64,000 nucleotides of DNA from Loxodes magnus (taxonomy: Eukaryota > Ciliophora > Karyorelictea > Loxodida > Loxodidae). The DNA lies in assembly GCA_946699065.1 (NCBI GenBank), contig CAMPDV010000121.1:558001-622000 (forward strand). The letters run 5' to 3'. The notes below the pieces were generated by a model, which was not told the DNA's origin, did no database searches, and saw nothing but the letters and a program-made list of their open reading frames with translations. Within the stretch, counting starts at the first letter, position 1. Each line of letters opens with the position of its first letter. This document shows positions 1 to 13,845 of the stretch, piece by piece. The position numbers and the translations under genes were made by a program.

Positions 1-1
1 C

Positions 2-3000
2 TGCTAAGCTTGTATAGATACCAATAATACATGTCTTCAATCTTAAGGGAATAGCAAATGCGACTTAAGTTGCTATAATAAATAATGTAACTGGGATGGT
101 GGAGATTGTAAAAAGTGTTTAGAGAAAGGCTGCAAAATCGAACAAATTGGGGATAGAATTTTTCAAGAATAATGCTATTATGAAGAATGCTTTTTTGATA
201 ATAATCAGCAAGGCTAAGATGATTATCTGTTATGCTCTCAAACAAAATGTACTTTAGATAAGCTACGTAATAATTAGTATGATAGAGAATGTGATTTTTT
301 AGAATGCAACTATGACTCAATCGGTGTTTAGTGTAGAAACATCCTTAATCAAAGTGATTTATATGAGTTTTGTATAATTCAGGATAATAAATGCACTAGT
401 GACAAATGTCTGGGTTTTAATGAGTGCTTTTTTATATGTAATTAAAAATAATGTAGAGGAAATGATTTTAGATATCATAATATCAGTTAAATAGGAAATG
501 GAATATGTAATGAAAAACTGCTAAGTCCTGATTGTAATTATGATGGTTTGGATTGTTGTACAACAGATTTAGTTAAAGAATGTAGCAGTATAAATCTGGC
601 AATGGATGAAATTTGCCATGATGGATAATTAAGCGATTAAAATTGCAGTTCTTTTTACTGTGGCTATGACAATGCTTAATGTTGCTTTAAAGTAACGAAT
701 AAATCAGATTCTTATGAAGGATTTGCTTGCTATCCAGAGTTACTTAATAATGGACATTGCGATCCTTAATGTTTTATTGAGTAATGTTAAGAAGATGGAA
801 GAGATTGCATAAATTGTTCAGATACCTTGTGCTTTAACGTTAAAAGAGTAGGAGACTATATTTATGATAGTGATTGTTGAAATAGTTATTGTAACTTTGA
901 TACTCATCCTAGAGTAATGTAACTATTCAATTATAACGTTTCTTAGTACATCTTTTTTAGCGACCTGTGCTTGAGTAAATATACCTTAGATGTTAAATGA
1001 TCTTCAGTCTTGCATTTACAAGATGAATATTATTGTGAAGACTGGTGTAACGTAGTAGAATGCAATTATTGTAATAAGCATTGTAAATGCGCTAATCCAA
1101 CGTAGCAAGAAATTGAATATATGAAAAGCTAATTCCTGGATTCTGATCTATGAATACTAAGTGAAATGCTAAGTTCTTAAATCTGCTAGTCTTATTTATT
1201 AGGGAATGGTTAATGTAATGAAGAATGCTATTCTAAAGACTGCGTTTGAGACTAGAAAGATTGCATTTGCTATGAAAGTGACGGAAAATATTGTGTTGAT
1301 TATATGAAATCGAATATGGAATGCAATGAAATATGCAACAACAAGTTCTGCGATTTTGATTATAAGGATTGCTGTAAAATAGGATGAGAAGATTAAACCA
1401 CATAAAATAATTTAGGCGATAGTATTTGCTAAGCCAGTTGCATTCAATATGACTGAGATAGTTAAGTAGATCCAATGAACAATAAGCTTCCTCAGCAAAA
1501 ACCTGATTGCATGCTATATATTAAACTTCCACTTAAGCCTGAAGTTTAGTATAGCCTCACATTTTAATAAGCTTTTCAAAGAATTTCAAATAATGATAAA
1601 AGCGTGTATTTAGGAGATTGCCCGTTAGAATGTATGAATTAAATGGAATAACCACAGCGAGAAGGAAGGTTTTTAAGAAATATAGGAACTTAGTATAGCT
1701 ATGATTAAACTTAATAGAATTATGAAAACTATAAGAGATCTTAAACATAATTTTCATGTTACTAGAAAGATTAAAGCTATGAAAAAAAATGTATGATAGC
1801 AGGATGTCTTTATGATGGAGCTGATTGTACTTATATGCTCAATGATACTTAAGACTAAGATTAAACATTGCTTTTCGATCTTTAGGGAAAACCAATATTG
1901 CAATGTCATCCTTTTTGCTCTGTATGCTACTAAAATCAAAGTGCGTAAGATAAAATTCCAAAATATTGTCATTGCTGATATTGCAATTAAGGATTTTATA
2001 GAATCGGCTCTTTTTGTCTAGATGAATGCCCTGCTGGGTTTATTAAGAATTTAGAAGACCCAAATGATCCTAGATGTGAAGCAGGTCCAGATTAATCCTC
2101 TTTTGAGAATCCTTAGGTTATTTATGTTACGAATATAAATTATCCTCTAACAGGATTTACTAAAAATGGGGTTTTCTATAGATTTTGCGATGAAGCAATT
2201 AGCGAATAGCCAAATGAAAACTCAAAGTTTAAACCAGGGGAATATCAGCCTGGCTGCATTGTTTACAAAGGACTAGGAACTTTAGATCGGCCTTATCTTT
2301 CATTAGCTGAAGCTTTGACAGAAGGAGTTTAGAAGAATTATGTTAAGATTCTTTTGACAAATGGAACTCATTATTTAGACCAGTTATAGTAGGGAAAAAG
2401 TTCAATGGCTCCAGACAATTTTACTAACTACTTTTTACTCCTAAAGTAAACTAACGACTATAAAAGCTTATACAAGTAATTTAAGCAATTAACTATTTAA
2501 ACTCTTTATTGCTTTCAGTAACCAAAAGACTAAGTTTCAGACTTAGTTAAATGTACTTAAGATCCTAAGAAAAGAGCTAAAATTCTTTTCATGCGAACAG
2601 ATATTCAATTGACTATCTTTTAAAGCCACTTAAAATTTGAGAACGTAATATTAGAAATGCACACATTTGCATTAAATATGAATCTCCCAAATTTATATTG
2701 CTATAAAAATGATAAGTGGTCCTGTAATATATGTTCAGGAGTTTTCTTTTCAAGAGATGATCCTTTTTCTTTACTTGATGAATATGGTTATTCATGAAGT
2801 TTAGCAACAGATGTTTTAGAAGAGCCTTGATTTTTTGGAACTGAATGTCTAAAAAATACATAATCTCTGATAAAGATTATTCAAGGAAAACTAAGTTTAA
2901 ATAATGTTTGGTTTCATCAGTTTTCTAAGCATCACCGTAATTACATTGAATGCCAATCTTGCAATTTAGAATTTAATGACACAGACTTTTAGTTTCTTGA

Positions 3001-6000
3001 TTCATCAAAGTATTTCATTAGCATGTATTGTGTATTAGAGCACGAAGAATTTGACTGTGGAAGTCTAAAATTTAATAGAGGAAGTGTGAGTGAAATAAAT
3101 AATTTCCATAATTTGAATTAAAAAAGTGAAGATTAAAACTATGCAGGAATTTCGCTTCCTGGCTTTTTAAAATCTAACCAGGCTCAACTAATCTGAATAA
3201 ACGAAGTTACCTTCACTAAAAACTTCATGTGATCATACTTATAAAACTACTTATACAGTGAAATTGAAGCTCTCCTTTTGATTCAGAACTGTAAGTTATT
3301 TAACTTAACAAATAGCATCTTTTATAGAAATGTGGCATGACGTTCATCTCTTATAAAAATTATATATAATAAACCTTTCCAAACTGATTATCACTCACTC
3401 TAGCACATCACCATAGATAACTGTACTTTTTAGGAAAACTTCGCTAATACAAACGGAAGTGTGGGACTTCACTTAATTTTGAGTAATGATATTCCTAACT
3501 TTTTAATTAATAACTCTAGATTCTTATACAACACAGGAGATTTTTATGACTCTTATTAAGATATTTTAAACTAAGATACTTGGTGATAATGAGCCACACC
3601 TTCAGTCATTTTAATGGCTTATGATTACGGGACTAGCACCTAATAAACAAAAGAGCAGCAATAGAAGGATTCGCTAAAATGCTTAGTAATAAAAAATTCT
3701 TAGTTTAGCTATAACTTTGTTACATCACTAATTTGAGTAGTTAAATATAAGAAAGTGATACTCAGCAGCAATATATTCACCCATAATTAGAGGTATTCAG
3801 AAGAAAGCTTCCGAAAATATTCTCCCATAAGCAAAGTAATCTTAAACTACACATAGTTCCAATTAATTTTTTAAAGTATTAAGAAAACTTAGGCTTTAAC
3901 TGTAGATCCTTATGAAATAAACGAAAATATAATATAGAAGTTAAGAGGTAAAACAAGCAGCTTTTTCTGTGCTATGTGTCTATAAGATGAATATTTTCCA
4001 ATAGATGAATAATTTATATTTGAGTAAATAACTATACTAGAAGATGTTAACATTACTAATTGTACCTTTTCCTATAACTAAATATGAATCAATAACTGAT
4101 TCACTCAAACTCTAGTTTAATCCGAATTTTAATATACTAGTTCTTTAATTCTAGTTAACTCTGCATATAACATCCATTTTAAGAATAATATTCTTTCTCA
4201 TAACTATAATGAAAGAGGGGGAGGAATTATAGTAAACTGAGTATAGGACTGCGTAATAGAAGGAATGATAGCGCTCAACAATTCTAATTTATACCCTTTA
4301 ATGCAAATTAAGTTCTGGTAATAAGTGCTGATAACTAATTGCGCATTTTCCTAAACTAGCAGTTTAAATTAAAATAATAAAGACTAGCTATCTAATAATC
4401 AGATTTTTAAAACTAGAATGCTTAATTCAAATGGAAAAACTTAAACTGCCTCCTTTAAAATTGAGAATACTGTTTTTATGTAGAATAGAGCTTGAGTGGC
4501 ACCTGCAGATTTTAAAATAGCCAATGAGGATGTATAATATAACTAAGTCAATTTTTAAATAGTAAACAGTAAATTTTAGGGAAGCAGCGGAAACGATATT
4601 TCTTGCTTCTAGATTGAAGATAGAATGCTATTAACGAATGATAGCAAAATTAGAAATTCTGAATTTTCTAACTAAACCACTACAAAATATTTGATAGCTT
4701 TGTAAAATTGGAATTATTTATAGTTCATATTAGTAAAGTTTAAGTTCAATACTCTAATAAACGAAAAGTCGTCTCCAGCTTTATTAGTGGGATAAAACTC
4801 TCTGAATTAAGTTTCAGAAATATACTTAAAGTAGTGTGAATTCAGCTATAACATAGATACAGGCAATCGAGTTAATTTTGCATACTTAATCTAGACAAAG
4901 TGGGATGGAGGATATCCAATAATAATAAGAACGGAAAACTGTACTTTCTTCAAGAATATTGCTTTGATTTTTGGTTTCCAAGATGTGAACTATGATGATA
5001 GAGACTCAATCTTTCAGCAAAACTATTACTATTAAACTTCTTTGGGATATTTTACAAGCTTTGGCTTTCTCAATTTGATATCTTTTGAAAGAACTAAAAT
5101 GATAGAAAATACATCGCAAGATGTTTTACTTTCCTTTGAAGATGTAGAAGCTTAGTTTTTAAATGTAAGACTAGTTGGGAACACTGTCTATAAAAATGGA
5201 TAAATTTAGCTAGTTAATGTTAGAACGAATATATAAAACTCCTCTTTTACTAGTAACTATGCTTATCAATATTCTGCCGTTTTTTATGTCATTGATTCTC
5301 CTCTATTCTAAGTGAAAAATTGCCTTTTTAATAGAAACCAAGCATGCTTATATGCCGGCTCAGTCTTAGTAAGCGGAAAAATCACTTAGGCAAATTTTGA
5401 GAATGTTTCTTTTGTTGGAAATAATGCTTCTTTAGGAGGTGCTATTTACTTAACTTCAAACGCCTAGGTAATTTTATCTAAGTGCACTGCGTTTAATAAC
5501 TCAGCTGATAAGCAAGGAGGCTTCGTATATGCTGAGTCAGAATCATAGATATAGATTAAAGATTCGAATATATCTTGAAACTCCTGTAACAGCCAAGGAT
5601 CAGCTATATCTATAATATCTTCCCTTTCAAGCAATAAGATTTAAAATTCAGTTCTTACTAATAATATAGCAAGCCTAGCTACCATTTATATGCTAAAATC
5701 CAAAATTGACATCTAATAAACCTTAATATCTGAAAATAAAGCAAATAACAGTTTTGCAGGAGTACTAGGAATTTTGTCTGTAATCTCAGTAAACGATTCA
5801 TAATTCTCTAATTAAACAGGAAACTAAGGATGCTTTATTACTATCTTAACAGATACCAAACTCTATATATCCAATTCATTATTTCTTAAAGGATATTCTT
5901 AGCAAGGAGGCGCTATCTATTCTTTCAAAAGCCAAGTCTATATATTCAATACCCGTTTCAACACAGAGGGGAAATAAGGAGGAGTAATTTTTGGAAATGA

Positions 6001-9000
6001 TATCAGTTTAAGTTCCTGGAGAAATAAGTACGAGAGCAATGATACTTATGGAAGTATTTACTGTAATAACTGCTAAGTTACATTGGACTAAGATTTCTTC
6101 CAAAACTTTAGCTTAAGAGCTGTTTATTTAATTTCTCCAGCACTATCACTTATAACAAGATCTACGTTTAGAGATGGAGGAGGAAATAAAGAAGGAGGAG
6201 CTATTTATCTAGAAGAAAGTAAGGACATTACAATTTAAGATTCTATATTCTACAATATTACAGGAGCTTCTGGTGGATGCTTATTCATTACTAACGCTAA
6301 TAATGAAAACTTTAACTTCATAAAAATCTTTAACTCTAACTTTAGTTAATGTAGTGCTTATCAAGACGGAGGTGCTATTTTTGTACTACAGGCGAATGTA
6401 AGCATAGCTAACAATACTTTTTATTAAAACTCAGCTGTAAAAAATGATCAAACTGATAAATCCAAGGGAGGAGCTATCCGATTAGTGTGCTTTGACTATC
6501 TTTGCTAATTTAATTTATCTTATAACACTTTTTAGAATAATTATGCCTTATAGGGTGAAGGTGGCGCTATCAGTTGGGCAAATAAAATTCCAAATTTATA
6601 TCCAGAAGTTACAGAATAAGAACTATTCTGCTAATATTATTTGAACAATTAAGCAAAATATGGAAATGAAATAGCCTCTTAAGCTACTTTTTTTGGATAT
6701 GTTTCTACCTCATTAGAAAATATTTACAATATGATTCCTAAGTGTTATAATGGTAGATTGCTTTAAAAAGCAGCAAAAAATCTATAAAGCGAATAAAATA
6801 CTTAAAACACTGACATAGAAGTCTACGCTCCTGGACAGGCATAAAAGGAAGCCTATTATTTTATATTAATAGATTCATTTGGACAGCAAGTTTATACATC
6901 TCAACTTACTGAACTTTTATTCTAAATTTAAGAGCAATTTAAAGACTAAGCTACACTTTCTGGAAAAGTCTAATTTTACTCTGACTAAGGATTATTTAAT
7001 GTAAGTGGTCAGATAATGCAAGGAGCTTAAGGCTCCTATATTGGTATAGAAGCAGTTGTTAGAGAAATTAATGAAGAGTTTGTTTAGTAAAATGATCCTT
7101 TTTCATTAAAAAATTGAACTTCTTAAGTATTTACCATAAATTTAAGATATTGTATAGAAGGTGAAATTTATCAGTCTTCTGGAATCTGCTACGTTTGCGA
7201 TTAAACTAAATACTCTTTAGAGCTAAATGCCACTGATTGTGAATCATGTCCAGACGGAGCTGAATGCACAGGAGGAGCTGACATTTTTCCATAATCAGGA
7301 TACTGAAGAACAGGATACTGAAGTAATAACGTTATAAAATGTCCTAGAGCCAGTAGTTGCCTAGGAACAGACGTGCCTAATTCTTATTTATTAGCAGATT
7401 AAAACTATCGAAGTACCATTAACTGAAAAGGAGAATGTGCTGCAGGCTATACAGGTAATTTATGCAACTCTTGCCTAATAAATTACGAAAGAGTAGGAGA
7501 AAATAAATGTGGACCTTGTCCTGACTCTTAAACTAATATAATAAGAATATTCATGATTATAGTAGTCATTATTGCAACTCTTGTTGTCATAATAAAAAGC
7601 ACTATAAGTACTGCTAAGAGAGCTGAATAATTACATTCAGTATATTTCAAAATTTTAATGAATTACTTGTAGTTATCAGTGCTAACGGCTTCGTTTAAGT
7701 TTAATTGACCTGATTCAGTTACATCGCTATTCAGTATACAGAAGCAAACAGGAAATGCGAGCTCGTCGCTTTTCAGTTTTGATTGCTTTATGTAGTCTAA
7801 ATCTTAGGAGCAAGCTTATTAAGTGTTTTATAGAAAATTAATCCTAATGGCGCTTTTACCCATTTTCATCTTTGTCATTTCAACTATTTTTTGGGGAATT
7901 TTTAGTTGCATTAAAAAGTCTACTCTTTACTTAAAAAATGAATACATAACTACCGTTGTAGTTGCAGTTTTTACATTTCATCCAAATATCGTGCAAAGTA
8001 TGCAGTCAGTATTTTCATGCATGAGTATCGATGGCAAATTATTTAATAATTATGATACTGAAATTGAATGTTGAACTCCTGAGCATAAAACGTATGCCAT
8101 TACAGTTGGACTACCAGGTCTGATAATTTGGGGAATAGGAATTCCAGCTCTATGTCTCCTAATGATAAGAAGAAATAAAGATGCCCTTAGTCTCATAAAG
8201 GTAAAATCAAAGTATGGGTTCCTTTATGTTGGCTATAAAAAGAATTTTTGGTACTGGGAATTTATAATTTTATATAGGAAAATATTAATCTCCATGATAT
8301 CTGTTTTCTTCCAGTCCTTCGATGTTCATATTCAAGCTCTAAGTGTACTATTAGTCTTGGCCTTAGCTTTTTATTATTAGCGCTTGCTATAACCTTTCTA
8401 AACAACTTCTCTTAACAAATGTGAGCAGTATAGCATACTAGTAAGTGGAATTACTATCTACTGTGGCTTATTTTTCCTTTCTGGAGCTCTAAACAATTTA
8501 GCAGGTTTGGTTCTGTTCTTTATAATAATAGTGGTAAATGTAATATTTTTATAATTCTGAGCTAGACAAATGATGTCAAGCATAGGGCAGGTAATAATGT
8601 TCAAGTCTCATAAATTCTTTAAGACTTTTTGCTCATGCTTCTAAGTGTCCAATATCAGACTCCTTGATATGATTGGAGAAATGGACCTAGAAAACTTCAA
8701 GCAGCGTAAAAAGTACATCAAAAAATTCATCAATAAGAATTTTGATTTTGAAAGACACCAAGAATAATTATTCAGCGATCTAATGAAAGTCAAGCTTTTG
8801 ACTAAAATTGGAACTATGAAAAGAGAATAAATGATTTGGTATGTTGATCTGTTCAGACAAGGAAAAGAAGACTTGGACAAGCTAAAATAAGTTAATCTAA
8901 ATGTATGAAATGCCAGCGAGTAAATTTTTGAGGATTCTTTAGAAGCTTAAAAGAAATAGAAGCAAAGCACAAGTTAAAACCTAAAGAATGTCTAGAATTT

Positions 9001-10060
9001 TATAGAGCTTAATAAAACATTTAGAAAAAAGGCTGCTTGAGGTGAAACTCATGATGTAAGTGAGGAATTTAGTGGCTAGAAAACTGATTTAACTTAATAC
9101 TTTACAGATAGAATAAATAACCCTTTAAAAATACAAAGCTAAGGAGTTTATATTCAAAAGCTTATTGAAGGTACCTTTATATAAAAACCAGAATCAGTTG
9201 AGTTTAACCAATCTTAGTAATAGTTTAAAAATATTTAAAGTGATTAAAGCTCTTTGCTAGAAAGAAAGAATCTAGTTGTAAACTGAAGTGAAGACAATTA
9301 ATCTGATAAATCTTAGGATTAAAATTAAGAAAGAGATAGCAGAAAATAATCTATTTCGAGCATAAGAAAATTGAATCCTATAATAGAAAACTAGAGAAAA
9401 TTAAACTTACCTGAATATTTATTCAAACAATAAGATATCTAAAATGTAGCAACTTTAGTAATTGATAATATAAATTAGACAAATACTAACAAAGATAGCA
9501 AAATTAAAAATTAGTAACTTCCAGAAATAAAAAGAAGAAACATCTAAAAGTAATCTGAAAGATAAAGATTTAGAAGAAGCAAGAGAAATAGAAGAATGCT
9601 CAAAATAAGGAAATCTGTCTCACTAAGTCCCTAAAAGATTAAATATACGCTATTCTAAGTGTAGAATAGTTAATGTAATGAGTTAGGCTAAGATCATCAA
9701 TTCTTCAATTATAACTCTTAGCTTTAGTTAAACTCCTTTAGTTCTGAGGATGACTAAGTAGCTTAATAAATAATATAGAACTTATAAGAAACTTAAAAAG
9801 AAGAGAAAATTGACTTTAGCTTAAAAACAAATGAAAAAAGCTTCAAATAAGAAATTGAAGTTTATGATTTAGATTAGTCATTGAAAGATGAAAAACTAAT
9901 TAAAAAAGAACTATAAGAATAAACAAGCTTAGGATAAATTCAAAATTATCCAGATCTAATTTCCTTTGCAGAAGATTTTGAAAAAGGCAAAGATAAGGAA
10001 AATAGTAAAGATTTGCCTAAAAAAAGCACTGAAGCAAACTAAACATTAGAATCTATGTGA
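2..10060 (+). CDS. Giant LNR / beta-helix / multi-TM surface protein (5' partial)
   Basis: One frame stays open for about 3350 codons if TAA/TAG are Gln and most TGA are Trp. It enters from outside the window and ends at TGA 10058-10060. Order of domains: Lin-12/Notch-type Cys repeats to about 2090, for example CDLSCYNKQCNWDGGDC; a right-handed beta-helix at about 2190-7050 with Chlamydia Pmp-like GGAI and FxxN repeats, densest at 5400-6600; a Cys-rich module at about 7150-7520 containing GYWR; about eight hydrophobic helices between 7540 and 8565; then a charged, Gln-rich tail of about 470 residues. No intron is needed. This looks like a large plasma-membrane adhesion or receptor protein of a kind common in ciliates; the ligand is unknown. 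A near-identical partial copy lies at 46563-48756. The domain calls are solid, the function is inferred. Confidence 0.85.
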
Positions 10061-10513
10061 CATTTTAAAATTGATTTTAAATAGAATTAATAACTAAAGT
10101 TATAAAGTCTATATGAATATTCCTTTTATAATTAATTAATAAATAAGTTATTTTCTATAACTAAAGAAATCTAATCTAATTTTATTTATATACTAAAGAC
10201 CTTCCATTAAAGCAAAATTAAGGTGTTTTACATCTTAAAAATATTGTAAAAATTAAGATTATTTAATTGAAATATTTATTACTAAGAAAGCTTTCTATAA
10301 AGAGATTATTGATATAATATTTTTTAATCTACAGCAGATAGTTCAAAACAATAAGGGCTTTAAAATAACTTCATAAATAAGGACTTAGATTTAAATTAAA
10401 TTTAGAATTCCTTATAATTTAAAATTAATTCAACAAATATAAAGCATAATTAATTATATCTCCTAAGCTTATCTAATTAAGTAAGGAGAAATATACATAG
10501 TTATAATTTGAAA
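10061..10513. other. Intergenic AT-rich spacer
   Basis: Between the TGA of the giant surface protein and the first ATG of the next frame. The sequence is AT-rich with in-frame TGA near 10277 and 10308. I see no domain or structured element. Confidence 0.5.
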
Positions 10514-12844
10514 ATGTTTAGATTATAATTGATTATTTAATTTCTCAATTTATATGACTAACATTCTCTAAGCAAGATAAATTATTAACTAGGTAAACAT
10601 TTATTAGCCAGCATTTTATTTTATTATTATTTTTTCTTAATAATTTCAATCAAAACTTATAGCAATAAATAACTAAATAACTAAATGAATTCTAGGATTC
10701 TATTAGTTTAGATGAAGCTTTTTATAAATTTTTTGTATTTATTAGTTTCTTTGATTTAAGTAACTAATTTGAAGTATTTAAATCTAAACTATATCCCTAC
10801 TAGATATTAATAGCATCTACTTTCTTGTTTATCTAATGAATATTTCTAAAGTTTTATTTTAGCCTTATGATTTATACTATTTAGATTAGACTTAACTTTT
10901 ATTATATTATTAAGATGCTATGCTTGGTATATCCTTCTCAGAATATTTAGCCTTAGTCTTATTTCTCTCTTGTAACTTAATTAAACATTTTAATTTTTGA
11001 TTATTTAAGCCTTTACTTGTACTATTAAGAGATAAATGAAAGATATTAAATAATTAATTAGGAAATTGTTTGAGTGCCCTATCAATACAAAAATAGAAGT
11101 GAAGCAAATTTGATAAATATCAGGTATTCTTCATCATAAATCTAGATATTTCTCTTACTTAACGCTGTTCCTTTTATATATTAAAGCTTTTAAAAATAAT
11201 ATCTATATTAATAGTTAGCTTAGAACAATACTTTTTCTTATAGCCTTGCTAGTTATTAATGAGTTTAGAAACATTAAGAGACAAATAAAGAGTAACTGAT
11301 TTAATTAAAGTTATAATGAATAGCTTAAGATAATGATATTTAATAGCTTTCTATTGGAATCTTTATAGTTTTAACACTTAATGAAAAACATAAGCTTTGG
11401 AAATAAATAAGGTTATATGTAATTAGTAAGGTTTAGCTTTTATTTTATCTCTTAAGATATTTATCTTTATTTATTAATTATATCAATTAAGCTATCTAAG
11501 CTTCAATTTTGAAGAGTCAAACTTATCATGAGATAATTTTAATTAGTTTGTAAGCTTGCTGCAATGTAAGCAAATATTTGATAGGTTTAAGAAATAAAGC
11601 AACTTTAAAAATATGTAATTTAGTTTATCTAACTAAAATGATTTAATTTTGCTCCTTACAAATATTAAATAAAATAAAGAAGCAATAAGTAGCAAATATA
11701 TAATAATATAAAACCTATAAGGAACCTTAGAAGCTATAATTAATGCTAAGCCTTTAAGTTAAATTAATAAGTAAGTTATAACTATATAAGCTAAGATTCT
11801 ATCTATTTTGCTTATTTTAGTAATTTAATTTCTTATTTTACATAACTAAGCAATTATTATAAAGTTTGCTAATCTCTTCTACTAGTTTAGTTTAATAAGT
11901 GTATTTAATTAATAGTCATCTACATATATAATAGTTTCATATTATAGTAGTTTAAAAGCATAGTAATAGTAGTAAAGAGACTATTTATTAGATTTACATA
12001 CAAGCTATTGTAATTTAAATGTTTCTTAATTATTTATTTCCTTTTAGTTTCTTTAAGTTAAATTAAAATAATAAAATGCTTGATACTTATTTATTTAGCT
12101 ATTATAATATTTAATATAGTAGCTATTTTTATTTCTCTTTAAGCAAAAATAAATAAATAGTTATACAAATAAAAGATACCAAATTTAAATTTAGCATATA
12201 GATCTATGATTATTCTAATTCATTTTTGCTAATTTATAATAAACTTTAAATATTTCTTTTAACTAAAGATATACCCTTTGTATTTTACATCAGAAGTAGA
12301 ACCTAACTAAATATTTTCTCCCAAATAACTAATTTCTATTAAGTTTTGGAAAGTTAGCAAGTTTATTATGAAGATATGAAAAATGAATAAAGAAAATAAA
12401 GATAAATAATTAGTTTCTATTTACATTTTATTATATACACTTCTAGTTAGATTATTAATAAATCCCTATTCATTTATTAGTTACAAATATTCTTAATTTA
12501 TTATGTTTGGCTACTTACAGTTTTATTAGGATTTATTTAATACTACAATAAATAAAACTTTAAATTCCACCTTATAAAAGCGTAATCAGACTGAAGGGAT
12601 ACCAAAAATAAAACTTGTCACATCTATTTGAGAAAGGAATTTTTATAAAGAAGTTCAAACAGAAAAAAGTTAAAAATAATTAAGGAATAAATAATAAAAG
12701 ATTTAAAATAAAAATCCATAAACATATTAATAATAACTCTAGTATAAGTTTTTATAATTAATACTTAGTAGTTATATACATTTTATTATAGAGCGCGTAG
12801 CACTCTTATTGGTGCGCAGCTCTTTAAAAAATGTTTCATACTGA
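10514..12844 (+). CDS. Unrecognised polytopic membrane protein
   Basis: A single frame of 777 codons from ATG 10514 to TGA 12842-12844 under the ciliate code. Hydrophobic stretches rich in Leu/Ile/Phe alternate with basic Gln-rich loops, giving perhaps eight or more membrane segments, with larger soluble loops near 11550-11760 and 12270-12400. Several in-frame TGA fall where Trp is natural (ALWFILF, SNWFNQ, SIWERN), and TGG Trp codons also occur (AWYILL, KFWKVS). Ala, Val, Asp, Glu and Gly are more frequent than in the other frames, which supports coding. I recognise no family. The 3' end overlaps the hairpin at 12791, so the true stop could be earlier. The topology vaguely resembles the next gene. 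Confidence 0.5.
12791..12822. other. Imperfect GC-rich hairpin
   Basis: GAGCGCGTAGCAC and GTGCGCAGCTC face each other across an 8-nt AT loop, making an imperfect stem (GTGC pairs with GCAC, GAGC with the terminal GCTC). GC-rich stems are rare in this AT-rich DNA. It lies just inside the 3' end of the preceding ORF and could be part of its 3' processing signal. Confidence 0.4.
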
Positions 12845-12965
12845 CAAGAATGTTTGTTACTGATAAAATTATCAGATACTGATAAACCTTGTTCAATACT
12901 GGTATAATTATTCAGTACTGATAAAAATGTTCAATACTGATATAATTTCAGAATACTCGTATCTT
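12839..12965. repeat. Degenerate short tandem repeat (ACTGATAAA-type, about 20 bp)
   Basis: About seven diverged units of 18-21 bp, each starting TACTGATA or close to it (TACTGACA, TACTGATAAA, TACTGGTATAA, TACTCGTA) and often ending in GTTCAA or ATTCAG. It joins the hairpin to the GC-richer element. Confidence 0.7.
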
Positions 12966-12974
12966 TAATACTTG

Positions 12975-13265
12975 CTGGAGGTCCAAGGACATGGCAGGAT
13001 TGTGTCTCATTGCATCACCAAAGCAGAGGACGACATATGTCAATTATGGGTACTTAAATTCCCCACCTCTGATGAAGCTCGCAAAAATAATTTCCTTTTA
13101 TTTCCAGAATTGAAAATTATAATAAGTTAGTGCCGAAGGTCAAACTAGCAGATGTCTCGAGGCCAAGCCAAAGTAGAGGAAGACATAAAGTCGATTATGG
13201 GTACTTAACTTCCCCGACCTCTGATGAAGATGACCTTGTTGCTCACCTTCGAACAATGAGCAAAG
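12975..13265. ncRNA. GC-richer element with two copies of a foldable motif
   Basis: Two copies of a 60-62 nt motif, 13018-13077 and 13168-13229, are about 88% identical in an AT-rich background; weaker similarity extends upstream of each. In both, AGAGG at the left pairs with CCTCT at the right, and an inner GAC..GTC pair is kept although its loop differs (GACATATGTC against GACATAAAGTC). A separate hairpin, TTGCTCA pairing with TGAGCAA, closes the right end near 13235-13260. This suggests a structured RNA or a tandemly duplicated short element. The strand is unknown. No tRNA-type B box is visible. Confidence 0.4.
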
Positions 13266-13845
13266 CAATTTAATAAAAAAATATAATAATTTACTTATTT
13301 AAACTATTTTAAAGGTTATTTTATTGAAGATATTTGATAGCTTTATATCATTTACATGATGTTTCTTTTATCCTTACCTAGCTTATAATAATATACTAAA
13401 GGAGATTAAGATATCTCATATTTTTTAAAGGTATTTCTATAAATAACTAATAAGAGAATAAATATTAATTAAGAAAGCCTTTATTCCTCTAAGCATATAG
13501 CATAGAATATCTTATATAATTTCCTTTTCCCTCATTTTATTAAAAGACTCTTAATGGTTTTGCTAAAATTAAAAATAGTTGTACAGTTAATTCTAAGTTA
13601 ATGGAAATAATAATTAATCTCAAATCTTAAAATAGTATAATATGATAGTTTATAGACTAATGGAGAAATGATAAAGCATAAAGACTGAGTAAAATAGATA
13701 TGAATAATGATTTATGATGCTTAATATTTCTTTAGCATTTAAATTGAATTATATGATTAAAATAAATTTAGTTAATGAAGCCTGATTAACAAATTTAAAA
13801 TACAAGTTAGTTAAGTTTCTACTATTTCATAAGCTCTTCTATCTT

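Noticed and set aside
1233-1475. Short standard-code ORFs on the minus strand at 1233-1475, repeated at 47795-48037, and similar ones nearby
   Set aside because: They lie antisense to Cys-rich Notch-repeat coding sequence and are duplicated only because the gene is. They have no domain.
13046-13229. CTGATGA in both copies of the GC-richer element, as in hammerhead ribozymes
   Set aside because: The rest of the hammerhead core is missing: no GAAA after a closable stem II and no matching stem III.
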